The notes under the pieces were generated by a model. That model saw nothing but the letters and a program-made list of their open reading frames with translations. It had not been told where the DNA came from and ran no database searches. A DNA stretch of 64,000 bases from Victivallaceae bacterium (GTDB lineage Bacteria; Verrucomicrobiota; Lentisphaeria; Victivallales; Victivallaceae): positions 62,001 to 126,000 of the forward strand of contig JAKSOF010000003.1 in assembly GCA_024405735.1 (NCBI GenBank). Reading direction: 5' to 3'. The translations under genes were made by a program, and so were the position numbers. Of this stretch, positions 1 to 8,747 are shown in pieces. Each line of letters begins with the position of its first letter. The first letter of the stretch is position 1.

Positions 1-2765
1 ATCTCCGGCAGATATTTCACGCCTTCACGCATTTCTGGAGTATTACCAAGCGTCCAGTTCCCGAGCGCCGTCAGAATCTCGTCTCGCGTATAATTGGCAT
101 GAAGTTCCAGCGGGCAATCAAATGGCAGATTCGGCTTTACGGTGACGAGGTCGGTGTTTTCGTACAGATAATCCACCAGTTCTAACAGTTCATCATAAAA
201 AGGCCCATTCGCTTTCAGGCGCGCGATGCTCTCCGGCAGAGATTGGATCTCCGAATTTCGCGTCCAGAGACTGAAGTGGAGCATGGTCAGCAATCTTGCC
301 TCATCTTCAGAGAGGTGATGTAATCTCTCGGCCGGAGCTCTCAGCAGTTCCTGCAGCGTTTTGAGCTGGTATGCGGAGTTCATGTGACAGATGCGCAACA
401 GCCCCTTTCTCAGTCGATCTTCATCAGGGATCGTGAAATCCTCACGCAGATTTGCCTTCTGGCAGAGTCGGGTAAACAGAGCCTTTTGATAGATTACGCT
501 CGGCCGCAGATGATGATAATCGAGGAAATTTGACAGCGTCAAATCTCTGCCGGACTCGCTTGGGAAGGTGGCGATACGGCTGACGATCATGCTCTGACGG
601 CCGTTGCTGATGCTGCCCTGAATATTGGCCAGAATCCGCCGTTGCGCTTCTTTTTCCAGTTCGATATGGCAGCCAGCCGGGAGATGCGGGAACCCATGCT
701 CCAATTCATCCGCCACATTTTGCCCAGACGCCCCCAACATTGCCCGGAACCGGTATTCGAAATTGAAGTTTCTGTGCGCATTGCCGACAAAGTCCAGCAC
801 CGTCAGGCACTCTTTATCGTCACTCAAGCGCAGACCACGTCCGAGCTGTTGCAGAAACACGGTCAGGCTTTCGGTCGGCCGCAGGAACAGCACCGTGTCG
901 ATCTCCGGAATGTCCACGCCTTCGTTATAGAGATCCACAACGCAGATCACGTTGATCTCCCGCTGGCGCAGCCGCTGCTGAACCGTGTTACGCTCTGACG
1001 CGGGGGAATGGGCCGTAAGCACCGCCGAATGAACCCCACGATCGTTGAAAAATTTGTTCATGAACTCCGCGTGGTCCTGGCTTACGCAAAAGCACAGCGC
1101 CCGGCACTTCGAGATGTCGAGCAAAATCTCCTGCATCTTCTGCAGGACGAGGTTGGCGCGCATAAGGTTGCCGCTGAAAACATTGTTCAGCTGCGTCTTA
1201 TCGTAACCGCCATTGGTCCAACGGAGCGTGCTCAAATCCACACAATCGCTGATCCCGAAATACTGGAACGGCGACAGCAGTTTTTTGTTGATCGCATCCG
1301 GAAGGCGAATTTCCGCCGCGATGTGATAGTCAAAATACTTCAACACGTCCAGCCCATCGTGGCGCTCCGGGGTGGCGGTCAACGCTAACAGGTATTTCGG
1401 AGTGAAGTGCTCCAGCAGTTCCTGATAACCGTTCGCCGCTGCGTGGTGGAACTCGTCGATGATAATGTAGTCATAGTAATCGGCGGGCAGCTTTCGACAG
1501 AGGTCGTTGGAGTTGAGGCTTTGGATCGAACAGAAGAGTTGATCCAAACTTTCCGGGCGGTACGTGCCGACCAGCAATTCCCCGAAGTTCTGATCCCGCA
1601 GAATTTGCCGGAAGGTGATTCGGCTTTTGGTCAGAATTTCCTCCCGGTGGACGACGAATAGGAACTTGGCGTGCGGATGTTTTTTTAACACCCGCTTGAA
1701 GTCGAAAGCCGCGATGACCGTTTTCCCTGTTCCGGTGGCGGCGACGACGAGATTCTTGTTGCGTCCGTGTATTTCACGTTCGGCGCGAATCTTGTCGAGG
1801 ATTTCCTCCTGATACGGGTATGGCGTCACGTCCATGAACACCATCGTGCTGTTATCCTCCCGGTCACCTCCGGCCTCGTGCGTCAGAGCTTTCGCCAGTT
1901 TATCGCGGGAAGAATCGTCGTAGCGGGAAAACTCCGGCGTGTTTTGATAGGTCTCAAAGGTGGCACAGACCTTGTCCCAAAGGTACGGGGATTCAAACTG
2001 GCTGATCTTGAGATTCCATTCGAGGCCGCTGGTGAGCGCCGGAGCCGATATATTGGAGGAGCCGATATAAGCGGTTCCGAAGCCGTTTTCCCGGTGGAAA
2101 ATATAGCTCTTGGCGTGCAGCCGTGTGCGCTCCGTGTCGTAGGAAACCAGCAGTTCGGTATTGGGGAGCGTCTGCAGCTCGTCCACGGCCTTGAGATCGG
2201 TTGCTCCGAGGTAACTGGTGGTGATGATCCGGAGCTTCTTCCCATCCGACGTGGCTTCTTTCAAATACGGCAGCAGGAGACGCAGTCCACTCCAACGGAT
2301 AAACGAACACAAAATGTCGATGCGGTCGGCGGTTTGGATCTCTTTTTTGAGCTCGCTTTCCAGCGTGAGATCGGAAGCGGTCCCGGTAAACAGCGCAGCA
2401 TTGGTAAGTGGGGTGTCGGGGCGCGACAGCGGTTTCTTTGTCCGGTCCTGAATCTTCAACAGATACATCAGGTCCTCGACAATCTTTTCCGCTTCCACAG
2501 GGAAAGAGGAATCATTTTGCCCGATCACCTCCAAAAGCTGATTGCAGAATTGCGCCTGACGTTGTTTCTTATCCTCGCCTTTGATGCTGGCGAGCGAATT
2601 GGCGATCAGCTTAGTCAGGTGCAGCGCCAGCGCGAACGAGCTTTCCTCGGAATCAAGCTGATTTTTCTCCACGTCGAAGCTGTCGGAGATCCGGCTAAGC
2701 CGTTCCTCCAACGCGCGCGTGATAACGCTTTCATATATGCCATGTATCAGCCTGAATTCCGCCAT
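1..2765 (-). CDS. PLD-nuclease / SF2 helicase / DUF3427 protein (partial, 3' end outside window)
   Basis: This is a large open frame from the ATG at 2765 to the window edge, with no stop or frameshift in about 920 codons. The N-terminal third has a phospholipase-D-like nuclease motif (HAKSYIF followed by GSSN). An SF2 helicase core follows: Walker A AATGTGKT, DEFH box, LTATPE and QQLGRGLR. The remainder matches the layout of DUF3427 helicases. Such proteins are frequent in defence islands and are predicted to translocate on and cut DNA; that role is inferred here. The start lies 3 bp after the stop of the GIY-YIG gene, so the two are translationally coupled. The helicase is the last visible gene of a minus-strand operon. 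Confidence 0.85.
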   Translation of the reverse strand, partial: MAEFRLIHGIYESVITRALEERLSRISDSFDVEKNQLDSEESSFALALHLTKLIANSLASIKGEDKKQRQAQFCNQLLEVIGQNDSSFPVEAEKIVEDLMYLLKIQDRTKKPLSRPDTPLTNAALFTGTASDLTLESELKKEIQTADRIDILCSFIRWSGLRLLLPYLKEATSDGKKLRIITTSYLGATDLKAVDELQTLPNTELLVSYDTERTRLHAKSYIFHRENGFGTAYIGSSNISAPALTSGLEWNLKISQFESPYLWDKVCATFETYQNTPEFSRYDDSSRDKLAKALTHEAGGDREDNSTMVFMDVTPYPYQEEILDKIRAEREIHGRNKNLVVAATGTGKTVIAAFDFKRVLKKHPHAKFLFVVHREEILTKSRITFRQILRDQNFGELLVGTYRPESLDQLFCSIQSLNSNDLCRKLPADYYDYIIIDEFHHAAANGYQELLEHFTPKYLLALTATPERHDGLDVLKYFDYHIAAEIRLPDAINKKLLSPFQYFGISDCVDLSTLRWTNGGYDKTQLNNVFSGNLMRANLVLQKMQEILLDISKCRALCFCVSQDHAEFMNKFFNDRGVHSAVLTAHSPASERNTVQQRLRQREINVICVVDLYNEGVDIPEIDTVLFLRPTESLTVFLQQLGRGLRLSDDKECLTVLDFVGNAHRNFNFEYRFRAMLGASGQNVADELEHGFPHLPAGCHIELEKEAQRRILANIQGSISNGRQSMIVSRIATFPSESGRDLTLSNFLDYHHLRPSVIYQKALFTRLCQKANLREDFTIPDEDRLRKGLLRICHMNSAYQLKTLQELLRAPAERLHHLSEDEARLLTMLHFSLWTRNSEIQSLPESIARLKANGPFYDELLELVDYLYENTDLVTVKPNLPFDCPLELHANYTRDEILTALGNWTLGNTPEMREGVKYLPE

Positions 2766-2768
2766 AAA

Positions 2769-3626
2769 TCAATCTCCGGATTGCTCTTTCTTTGCCTCGA
2801 TTTCCTTAAGAGACTTGCCTTCGGCATTTTTCCAGTGCGCAGGACCAGAGATGCTGTAGCCTGTCAAGAAATCGGCCGCAGACGATGGGCTGGAAAAAAG
2901 AATATTTTCGGTAGTTTTGAAGTTCAAGATTTTTCCATCCTCGGAATATTTTTTCCGGAGAACAACGATACCTTTATTCAAAGATTTCTCGGATACCTTT
3001 TCGTTCAGAATTGCTCCTGCCAGCACAACAAATCCATCTGGCGTCCGGACCCCTTCCGCGCTTACGTTGCCTTTCTTAAAAAAGAAGTGTTCTTCCTGAT
3101 CGGAGTTGTTCGACGTTGTGATAATGGGCTCAAAAATGCGATGCCCCAACGCTCCAACTAACACCAGAACATGTTCAATAAATTCTTCCAATTCCGCCTG
3201 TTCTGGTTCGGAAAGCGCAGGTTGTGGTGGAATATTCCCGTTTTCTACCTTGTAACGCCTGGCGGCGATTGCCAGTTCATGACAACGACTTTCAAGGTAT
3301 TTTACATGCGCCTTATTTAGATTTTTATCTTTGCTGATGAACGTTATTACTTCGTTCCAAAAATCCTTACCCTCCAAATGCTGGCATAGGCGCGAAAATA
3401 CATTTTCAGCCTCTCCGATATAAACGCGAGGAGTTCCAGTTTCGTCGTCTCTTCCAAGCAAAAAGTAAACTCCGGCTTGATTTAATTCTGCTCTGTTGGC
3501 ACATTCTTTTAGCTTCGTGCGAGGGATTTTGTATGCTTTACCAGTCCAATTTGAAAGCTCACACGTCCAGCGCCCGCTGGGAGTTCCATCCATCAAGAAT
3601 AGAGTGATTTTCTTGCCATGTATCAT
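2769..3626 (-). CDS. GIY-YIG nuclease family protein with DUF4357-like C-terminus
   Basis: The protein has about 285 residues. A GIY-YIG core is visible in the first half (GVYFLLGRDD, then VYIGEAENVFSRL), followed by a helical segment. The C-terminal part (around FLTGYSISGPAHWKN) resembles the DUF4357 module often joined to GIY-YIG domains. The predicted activity is metal-dependent DNA or RNA cleavage. A GTG lies two codons upstream, but the ATG at 3626 has better spacing from the purine-rich AGGGCGG. It sits between a GHKL ATPase gene (88 bp upstream) and a helicase gene (3 bp downstream) in one operon. Its codon and base use are AT-richer than the chromosomal genes to the right. A defence role is inferred from context only. 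Confidence 0.8.
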   Translation of the reverse strand: MIHGKKITLFLMDGTPSGRWTCELSNWTGKAYKIPRTKLKECANRAELNQAGVYFLLGRDDETGTPRVYIGEAENVFSRLCQHLEGKDFWNEVITFISKDKNLNKAHVKYLESRCHELAIAARRYKVENGNIPPQPALSEPEQAELEEFIEHVLVLVGALGHRIFEPIITTSNNSDQEEHFFFKKGNVSAEGVRTPDGFVVLAGAILNEKVSEKSLNKGIVVLRKKYSEDGKILNFKTTENILFSSPSSAADFLTGYSISGPAHWKNAEGKSLKEIEAKKEQSGD

Positions 3627-3713
3627 TGTCACCGCCCTGCCTATGTGATATTTTCAGTATTTTATCTATTCCATGCCGTTACCAACTCCAGTTCCAGTCG
3701 CGGTAATAAACCG

Positions 3714-5792
3714 TCATACTGTTGGTAGACCAAGTTTCTCGAAGAAAGCGCTATTCCGTTTATTCGCGTCCAACAATAGTTTGTCAAAGGAAATAACTTC
3801 GATGTAAGCTGAATAATTTGAATTATATCCGAAAAAACCCATTTTGTCTGGCGTTTCGGATAGTCCTATTAATTTCGCTCTTTTTACGACTGATGGGGTT
3901 AAATCCGAAAGGATATAACAAAATCCTGGTATGTTTTGTGCGTTATTTATGGGACGCCCTGCTGCTGTTTTTGCTTGGCCGTCCCGAATTTCCTGCAAAT
4001 AGGTCAACGCTTGTTCTATCGGATCTTCTTCTGCTCCCGATTTTGCATCATTACGCATAGGCCTCTTAAATTCAATGATAGTTAATGAGGCAGGACAGTA
4101 GTTTTGGGCAGGAGGGTTTACGAGCAGCGGATTATCATACAAGTCGAGCACGCAAATATCCGGTTCTTTTTTTGAGCAAGAGTCGGTTATAGGCATTGAC
4201 TTTATCGGGAGATCGGATGCCAAATATTCGTGAAAAGCAAGACGTTCATCGATAACCCACAAATTGGCATTGTCGCTATGAATTTCTCCGGAATCATTTT
4301 GCATGGGCATTATTATTTGATGAATAATATCTTCTCTCGGATACTTCCCTGTTTGCGGATCGCACGAAATCGCTTTTTTCAAAATATCCAAAATTATTCT
4401 TCTATGAAAAACATAATTTGCCAAATCAGACTCCTTTATGTCTTTCGATTTCTCCATGTAAGATTTCAATCGCAGAGAGTATGTCGAAAATGAATCATTG
4501 ATTTGAGGTTTTAGTATGTCATGTCCTTCTCTTATTAGATCTGCTTCCAACTCCATCAGGCGTTTATGTAGACTAAGCTCTAATTCACGATCGGATATCG
4601 TCGGATCAATATACCGTTCGTTTTCAGAAAGATGTTTGACGATTGAACGATAACGAGGGGCCTGATAATTGACAAACTTTGTTAACCTCTCTTTGCTTGC
4701 AGATTCATTCTGTGTTAGCGCCTCCCCAAGATAACATTTCGTCTGCGCCAAAACAGAGCCGATGATTTTATCTAATGATATTTCTGCATTTTGAGCAAAA
4801 AGGCCGCTATCATCTGTAGTTAACGGAATATCAAAGCTGGTACGCTCTGGGCGAACATTTTCATCCAAATATTTGCCAGACACATAACATGCATAGGTAA
4901 ATGATCCATTCTCGTCGGAAATCTTATCAAACAGTCCGGGCAATTTCCCCTTGACCGGAACGACCTGCACAAGCCTTTCCCCTGCGCAAAGGTACAGGGA
5001 ATGGGATATATCCATTTGTCTCGTTCGCATTTTTATATGAGTTATATTAAACTCCCGCCCGTCAATATATAGGTTTTCTGCAGAGCAGTCATCCTTGCTC
5101 CCCATCATTGTATCAAAAAGATCTTGTAAAACGATGCGTTCATCATCGTCGACAATCTCAATATCGGGAGCCCCCCCTGGGCGCAAAAAATACCACGAAC
5201 AGTGTGACAACATTGCTTTTGCAATGGCCTCGACTGTTTTTGCCACGGCTTTTTGATATTGCTTTTTGAATCCATACAATTCAACGCAGCATCCTGGGTC
5301 TTCAGAAACGATATCATCTGTAGGATCAGTCATGCCCATTTCGGTAAATTCAAATGTGCGTTTGTGCCGTTGTCCATCCGCCCCCATGAAAACACTGGAT
5401 ATTTTTGCGCCGATGAATGCCTTTAGCCAAATAATCCGCCCAATTCCCCGGCATCCACGATTTGCTTTTAGTAGAGAATCAAATTCTTGAAACGACTGCA
5501 GGTTTTCATCATTAAAGCCAATCCCGTTGTCGTAGATAATAAAGCCGGTGATTTCTCTGTGCGGATCAGGCCCCCTCTTTTTTGCTTCAGCCTCTGAAAA
5601 AGTTTTCTGAGCAGACCGTTGGATTTCAACTCGAATTTTCCCCGGTGGAGTCTCTCCGCGATCTTCGATTGCCTGTATGGAGTTTACGACAGATTCAAAA
5701 ACAGGCATTAAGCCCTGCTGAAACGGCAAGTTTGTGTTGCGGAGCCTACCGGCCAAGCTACTTGTCATCGGTTTATACTGTTTCTGCCCCAT
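3714..5792 (-). CDS. GHKL (HSP90/MutL-like) ATPase with C-terminal PD-(D/E)XK-like domain
   Basis: The protein has 692 residues. The N-terminus carries GHKL ATP-binding motifs: an N-box with E33 and N37 (FESVVNSIQAI), DNGIGF at 88-93, and a glycine lid GCRGIGR near 113-119. The middle is helical. Near residues 545-576 the pattern PDICVLD ... IIEFKRP followed by QALTYLQEI looks like a PD-(D/E)XK nuclease core, which I infer from spacing only. I chose the ATG at 5792 because GGAG stands 8 bases ahead; a TTG 27 codons upstream has no such support. It is the first full gene of the minus-strand operon with the GIY-YIG and helicase genes. I recognise the family as an undescribed ATP-binding protein type. 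Confidence 0.8.
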   Translation of the reverse strand: MGQKQYKPMTSSLAGRLRNTNLPFQQGLMPVFESVVNSIQAIEDRGETPPGKIRVEIQRSAQKTFSEAEAKKRGPDPHREITGFIIYDNGIGFNDENLQSFQEFDSLLKANRGCRGIGRIIWLKAFIGAKISSVFMGADGQRHKRTFEFTEMGMTDPTDDIVSEDPGCCVELYGFKKQYQKAVAKTVEAIAKAMLSHCSWYFLRPGGAPDIEIVDDDERIVLQDLFDTMMGSKDDCSAENLYIDGREFNITHIKMRTRQMDISHSLYLCAGERLVQVVPVKGKLPGLFDKISDENGSFTYACYVSGKYLDENVRPERTSFDIPLTTDDSGLFAQNAEISLDKIIGSVLAQTKCYLGEALTQNESASKERLTKFVNYQAPRYRSIVKHLSENERYIDPTISDRELELSLHKRLMELEADLIREGHDILKPQINDSFSTYSLRLKSYMEKSKDIKESDLANYVFHRRIILDILKKAISCDPQTGKYPREDIIHQIIMPMQNDSGEIHSDNANLWVIDERLAFHEYLASDLPIKSMPITDSCSKKEPDICVLDLYDNPLLVNPPAQNYCPASLTIIEFKRPMRNDAKSGAEEDPIEQALTYLQEIRDGQAKTAAGRPINNAQNIPGFCYILSDLTPSVVKRAKLIGLSETPDKMGFFGYNSNYSAYIEVISFDKLLLDANKRNSAFFEKLGLPTV

Positions 5793-5850
5793 AAACGAAT
5801 CTCCGTTCAGATTAAAAGTCCCATTGCCATCCGTTTGTGTAATTGCCAGA

Positions 5851-6111
5851 TCACCGTTTATACCGTGTGGCAAAGCGCCGCTTCAAATTGTGACTTGGCC
5901 GCCCACAGCTCCGAAGATCGGAGACTGTGAGCCCGGTTTCCTCGCGCACCTCGCGGATCACGGATGCGACAACGGTCTCGCCCGGCTCCACGTGCCCACC
6001 TGGGAACGTTAGCCCACTCCACGGGTTTGTGGGCTTCGGCAGGCGATCCTGTACGAGCACCCGCCCGAGAGAGTCGCTGACCATACACATATTGCAGAGC
6101 TCGGTTTCCAT
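5851..6111 (-). pseudogene. Truncated Nudix (MutT-like) hydrolase
   Basis: This is an 86-codon frame with a complete Nudix box (GX5EX7REVXEEXG around GGHVEPGETV and REVREETG). Such enzymes hydrolyse oxidised or non-canonical nucleoside triphosphates. MutT-type proteins usually run to about 130-160 residues, but here the frame stops about 30 residues after the box, so the C-terminal strand and helix are missing. The end lies 58 bp before the start of the GHKL ATPase gene, in the same direction. No continuation is visible in the other two frames. I read it as the remnant left when the ATPase gene was joined on; a functional mini-Nudix is less likely. Confidence 0.6.
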
Positions 6112-6221
6112 AGCCTTACCTTATCGCAAAAATTCCATATGGATATACTGCCGCGAGACAAGGAAAGCAACGCGTGATGGCGTTTTTTTTGAAAAAAAAA
6201 GCATCCGGGCACGATTCGAGA

Positions 6222-6249
6222 TTGTAATTGCCGCCGACACTACTATATT
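6222..6249 (+). promoter_or_regulatory. Probable promoter of the HindIII-like RM genes
   Basis: TTGTAA at 6222-6227 and TATATT at 6244-6249 are separated by 16 bp. They lie 35 bp before the start codon of the restriction gene. No controller-protein gene is visible nearby. Confidence 0.5.
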
Positions 6250-6284
6250 AAAGGGTGGTTTTGTAATTAATCTGGGAGATTGTT

Positions 6285-7235
6285 ATGAGCGATACATTTT
6301 TTATCCAAAAATTCGTAGATTTGCAATTTTCTTCAGGGCGGCAGATTGATCACGAACTGATTGCCCGAGAATTTCTTCAAAAGATAGACAAGGAGATGCA
6401 TCAACAGCGGTTTGAAGATCTCCTGATCATTTCCGGTTTTATTCCCGATCTTTATCCCAGCGATTCCAGCGAAGAAACGCTTTTTTCAAAACTTGTCGAG
6501 TGCTTGGTTGCTGAGTGGGCAAGAAGAATGGGTTTTTTAGGAGAAATAATAAAGCAAAAAGCGAGCTATGAAGATATTAGAATCACAATCGGCAAGAATG
6601 TCGTGGTTTGTGATGCTAAAAGTTTTCGTCTGGGGAGGAGCCAGCAAGCTCCCAATGCGAAAGACTTCTTGAAACTTGAAGATATTCGTAAATGGATGGA
6701 TCGGTATCCGGCCTCCATTGGGGGACTGGTTACGTATCCTTGCAAGCATGAGTGGACAGGGAAAAGTGATATATACCAGTATTGTAGTACGAAAGACGCC
6801 CCTACCGTCATGCTCCCGTATAAGTATTTGGCATTTTTGCTTCATAATAAGTCTTCGTATGACACTTCGGATTTAATCCAACTTTGGGATTATGCGCGCA
6901 TTTTCCCCAATAAACTGACAAAAGATATGCCAGGAGGGAACAGGGTCGCGTACTGGAAACAGATCGACAAAGAGATTGTTCGAATCACAAAAACGTCCGC
7001 TGGGGATTTGGTTGCGTTCATGAGTAGAGCAAATACCCTTATTGCTCAATGCGTCGCGGAAAATGAACGGGCACTCCAATCTACAAAACAGCAGATTATA
7101 ACAAGGATCATGGATGAGGTCGGCCAAGAAAATAATATTGCCATTATAAAAAACAAGTTGATCGAATATATGGTTAAGACGGAAACGACTGAAATCGACC
7201 AGATGCTCAGCCGAATAAGGGACTTTAGACAGTGA
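6285..7235 (+). CDS. HindIII-family type II restriction endonuclease
   Basis: The protein has 316 residues. A PD-(D/E)XK active site is visible: D97 in YEDIRI, then DAKSFRLGRS with D110 and K112. R.HindIII has the same local sequence, DAKSFRLSR, with catalytic D108, D123 and K125. The shared ETLFSK-type segment ahead of it and the LPYKYLAFLLH stretch behind it also fit HindIII. The expected target is AAGCTT, which is inferred from family and not shown here. The ATG at 6285 has GGGAGA upstream. A DNA methyltransferase gene follows 85 bp downstream on the same strand. Both genes are AT-richer than their surroundings, which suggests horizontal transfer. Confidence 0.85.
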   Translation: MSDTFFIQKFVDLQFSSGRQIDHELIAREFLQKIDKEMHQQRFEDLLIISGFIPDLYPSDSSEETLFSKLVECLVAEWARRMGFLGEIIKQKASYEDIRITIGKNVVVCDAKSFRLGRSQQAPNAKDFLKLEDIRKWMDRYPASIGGLVTYPCKHEWTGKSDIYQYCSTKDAPTVMLPYKYLAFLLHNKSSYDTSDLIQLWDYARIFPNKLTKDMPGGNRVAYWKQIDKEIVRITKTSAGDLVAFMSRANTLIAQCVAENERALQSTKQQIITRIMDEVGQENNIAIIKNKLIEYMVKTETTEIDQMLSRIRDFRQ

Positions 7236-7320
7236 TCAGTTCTTGTAATTTTCTGCTTGCAAAAAAAAAGGAACTGATATATACTGTGAACCATATCTTT
7301 TGGTCGAGGAGCACCTTATA

Positions 7321-8244
7321 ATGGAAAATAACAGAATATTTAATGAAGACTCGATCGTGGGGGTGCAAAAAATACCTGCGAATTCTGTGCATTTGATATT
7401 AAGCGACATTCCCTATGGGATCGGGATGGATGATTGGGATGTCTTGCATAATAACACCAACACCGCTTATTTGGGGACGAGTCCCGCCCAAGAAAAAGCA
7501 GGAGCTATTTTTAAGAAAAGGGGAAAGCCTTTAAATGGTTGGTCTGAAGCGGACAAACAAATCCCTCATCAATATTATGAGTGGGTTTGCTCCTGGGCCC
7601 CGGCATGGTTAAATTGTCTATGCCCGGGAGGAAGTGTTTTTGTTTTCGCTGGAAGAAGATTTGCACATCGCTGTATCGTTGCCCTTGAAGATTCCGGTTT
7701 TATTTTCAAAGACATGTTGGCATGGAATAAATCTCATGCGCCATTACGAGCACAAAGAATTAGCCAAGTTTATATGCGTCGGAATGACGCCATAAACGAA
7801 GAAAAATGGCAAGGATGGAGAGTCGGGAATTTGGCACCAGTTTTTGAACCTATCTTATGGTTCACGAAACCTTATAAAATAGGTGGAACTCTGGCTGATA
7901 ATATCATTCAATATGAGCTGGGCGCTTATAATCAATTCGCAATAGAACGGTATTGTGGAGAAAATAGCAATATTATTTCAATGCATGGAACAAAGAAAGA
8001 CTTTGGTTTGCACCCGACACAAAAACCCGAAAAGTTAATGGAATTTTTGATCGAATTAACAACGATAAAGGGACAGACGGTTTTAGATCCTTTTGCAGGG
8101 AGCGGAACAACACTCGTTGCAGCGCTTAAGCTGAAACGACAATATATTGGGTTCGAAAAAGAAAAATCCTATTTTGACATAGCCCAAAAACGTCTGGAAG
8201 AAGAAGAAATTAACATGAAATCGACTTTACTTCCAGACGTATGA
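7321..8244 (+). CDS. HindIII-type DNA adenine-N6 methyltransferase
   Basis: The protein has 307 residues. Motif IV, SDIPYGIGMDDWDVLH near residue 28, precedes motif I, DPFAGSGTT near the C-terminus. That order is typical of beta-class adenine-N6 methyltransferases. HPTQKPEKLM before motif I is also usual. The DIPYG variant of DPPY and the DDWDVLHNNTNTAYLGTSPA stretch recall M.HindIII. It should protect the same site that the adjacent endonuclease cuts. A TTG at 7300 is in frame, but GAGGAG ends 9 bases before the ATG at 7321, so I use that ATG. Both key motifs are intact, so the pair looks functional. Confidence 0.85.
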   Translation: MENNRIFNEDSIVGVQKIPANSVHLILSDIPYGIGMDDWDVLHNNTNTAYLGTSPAQEKAGAIFKKRGKPLNGWSEADKQIPHQYYEWVCSWAPAWLNCLCPGGSVFVFAGRRFAHRCIVALEDSGFIFKDMLAWNKSHAPLRAQRISQVYMRRNDAINEEKWQGWRVGNLAPVFEPILWFTKPYKIGGTLADNIIQYELGAYNQFAIERYCGENSNIISMHGTKKDFGLHPTQKPEKLMEFLIELTTIKGQTVLDPFAGSGTTLVAALKLKRQYIGFEKEKSYFDIAQKRLEEEEINMKSTLLPDV

Positions 8245-8259
8245 TTTTTTTGCAATCTG

Positions 8260-8476
8260 TTACTCAACTTCCATGTACATTGCCCACTTCTCCAGCAGGC
8301 GATAATAGTCACCCCGTATGGCCTCGGCGGTGAACTTGTCGATCTCCTGCCGGGAAAGGCCCCGAGAGCGCACCAGCGCCCCCCCCGCCTAACACAAAGA
8401 AGGCGTTTCCCTGCTCGCCGGAAGGGGCGGTTAGCAGCGGACCACCGGAAATTATCGGCTCCGTCTTGCCCCGCTG
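8260..8476 (-). pseudogene. Decayed small plasmid/phage-type gene
   Basis: A coherent C-terminal reading (ALVRSRGLSRQEIDKF ... WAMYMEVE, stop at 8260-8262) connects to an upstream reading (EPIISGGPLLTAPSGEQGN, FFVLG) only if one G is removed from the eight-G run at 8379-8386. No ATG opens the upstream frame; it begins directly after a TGA at 8477-8479. Small proteins with the layout SGEQGN..(F/V)LG..ALVRSRG occur in plasmid and integrative-element cargo and have no known function. I call this a frameshifted remnant, though a sequencing error in the homopolymer is possible. Confidence 0.45.
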
Positions 8477-8527
8477 TCACAGAATCCCCATAAAGGCATC
8501 ATACGCTTCACTGAGATCTTCTGGGAG

Positions 8528-8746
8528 CTAATACCCCAGCATTCCGATCCCGGGGAAGTTGTAATCGCCCCTCCGGATCGCCTCGTGATCGGCCTCGACC
8601 GCCTGCCGGTAGTCCTCCCGCTGGCGCTCCTTCTCGGCGCAGACCATGCAGATGACCTGCGTGTTGAACATGCTCATAATCCGGCCGCCCGATAGATCGG
8701 CCCCGCACCGGTCGCAGCGCTTCGCGTCGAAAAAGTGATCCCGCAT
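8528..8746 (-). CDS. Small zinc-ribbon protein of mobile elements
   Basis: The protein has 72 residues. The ATG at 8746 has GAGGAA nine bases upstream; a TTG seven codons earlier lacks a site. Two CxxC pairs (CDRCGADLSGG and CMVC) with an intervening MSMFNTQ stretch form a likely zinc-binding ribbon. Proteins of this type recur beside small plasmid and phage genes and have no assigned function. After its TAG the same frame reads on as LPEDLSEAYDAFMGIL before a TGA at 8477-8479. The stop may therefore be recent, or another short gene may follow. Its start lies 1 bp before the stop of the next upstream gene. Confidence 0.6.
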   Translation of the reverse strand: MRDHFFDAKRCDRCGADLSGGRIMSMFNTQVICMVCAEKERQREDYRQAVEADHEAIRRGDYNFPGIGMLGY

Positions 8747-8747
8747 C

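Noticed and set aside
1767-3161. Plus-strand 464-codon frame
   Set aside because: It is antisense to the helicase and GIY-YIG genes, whose motifs are clear on the minus strand.
8169-8480. 103-codon minus-strand frame with Arg/Gly-rich product
   Set aside because: It overlaps the end of the methyltransferase gene and reads the wrong frame of the decayed small gene.
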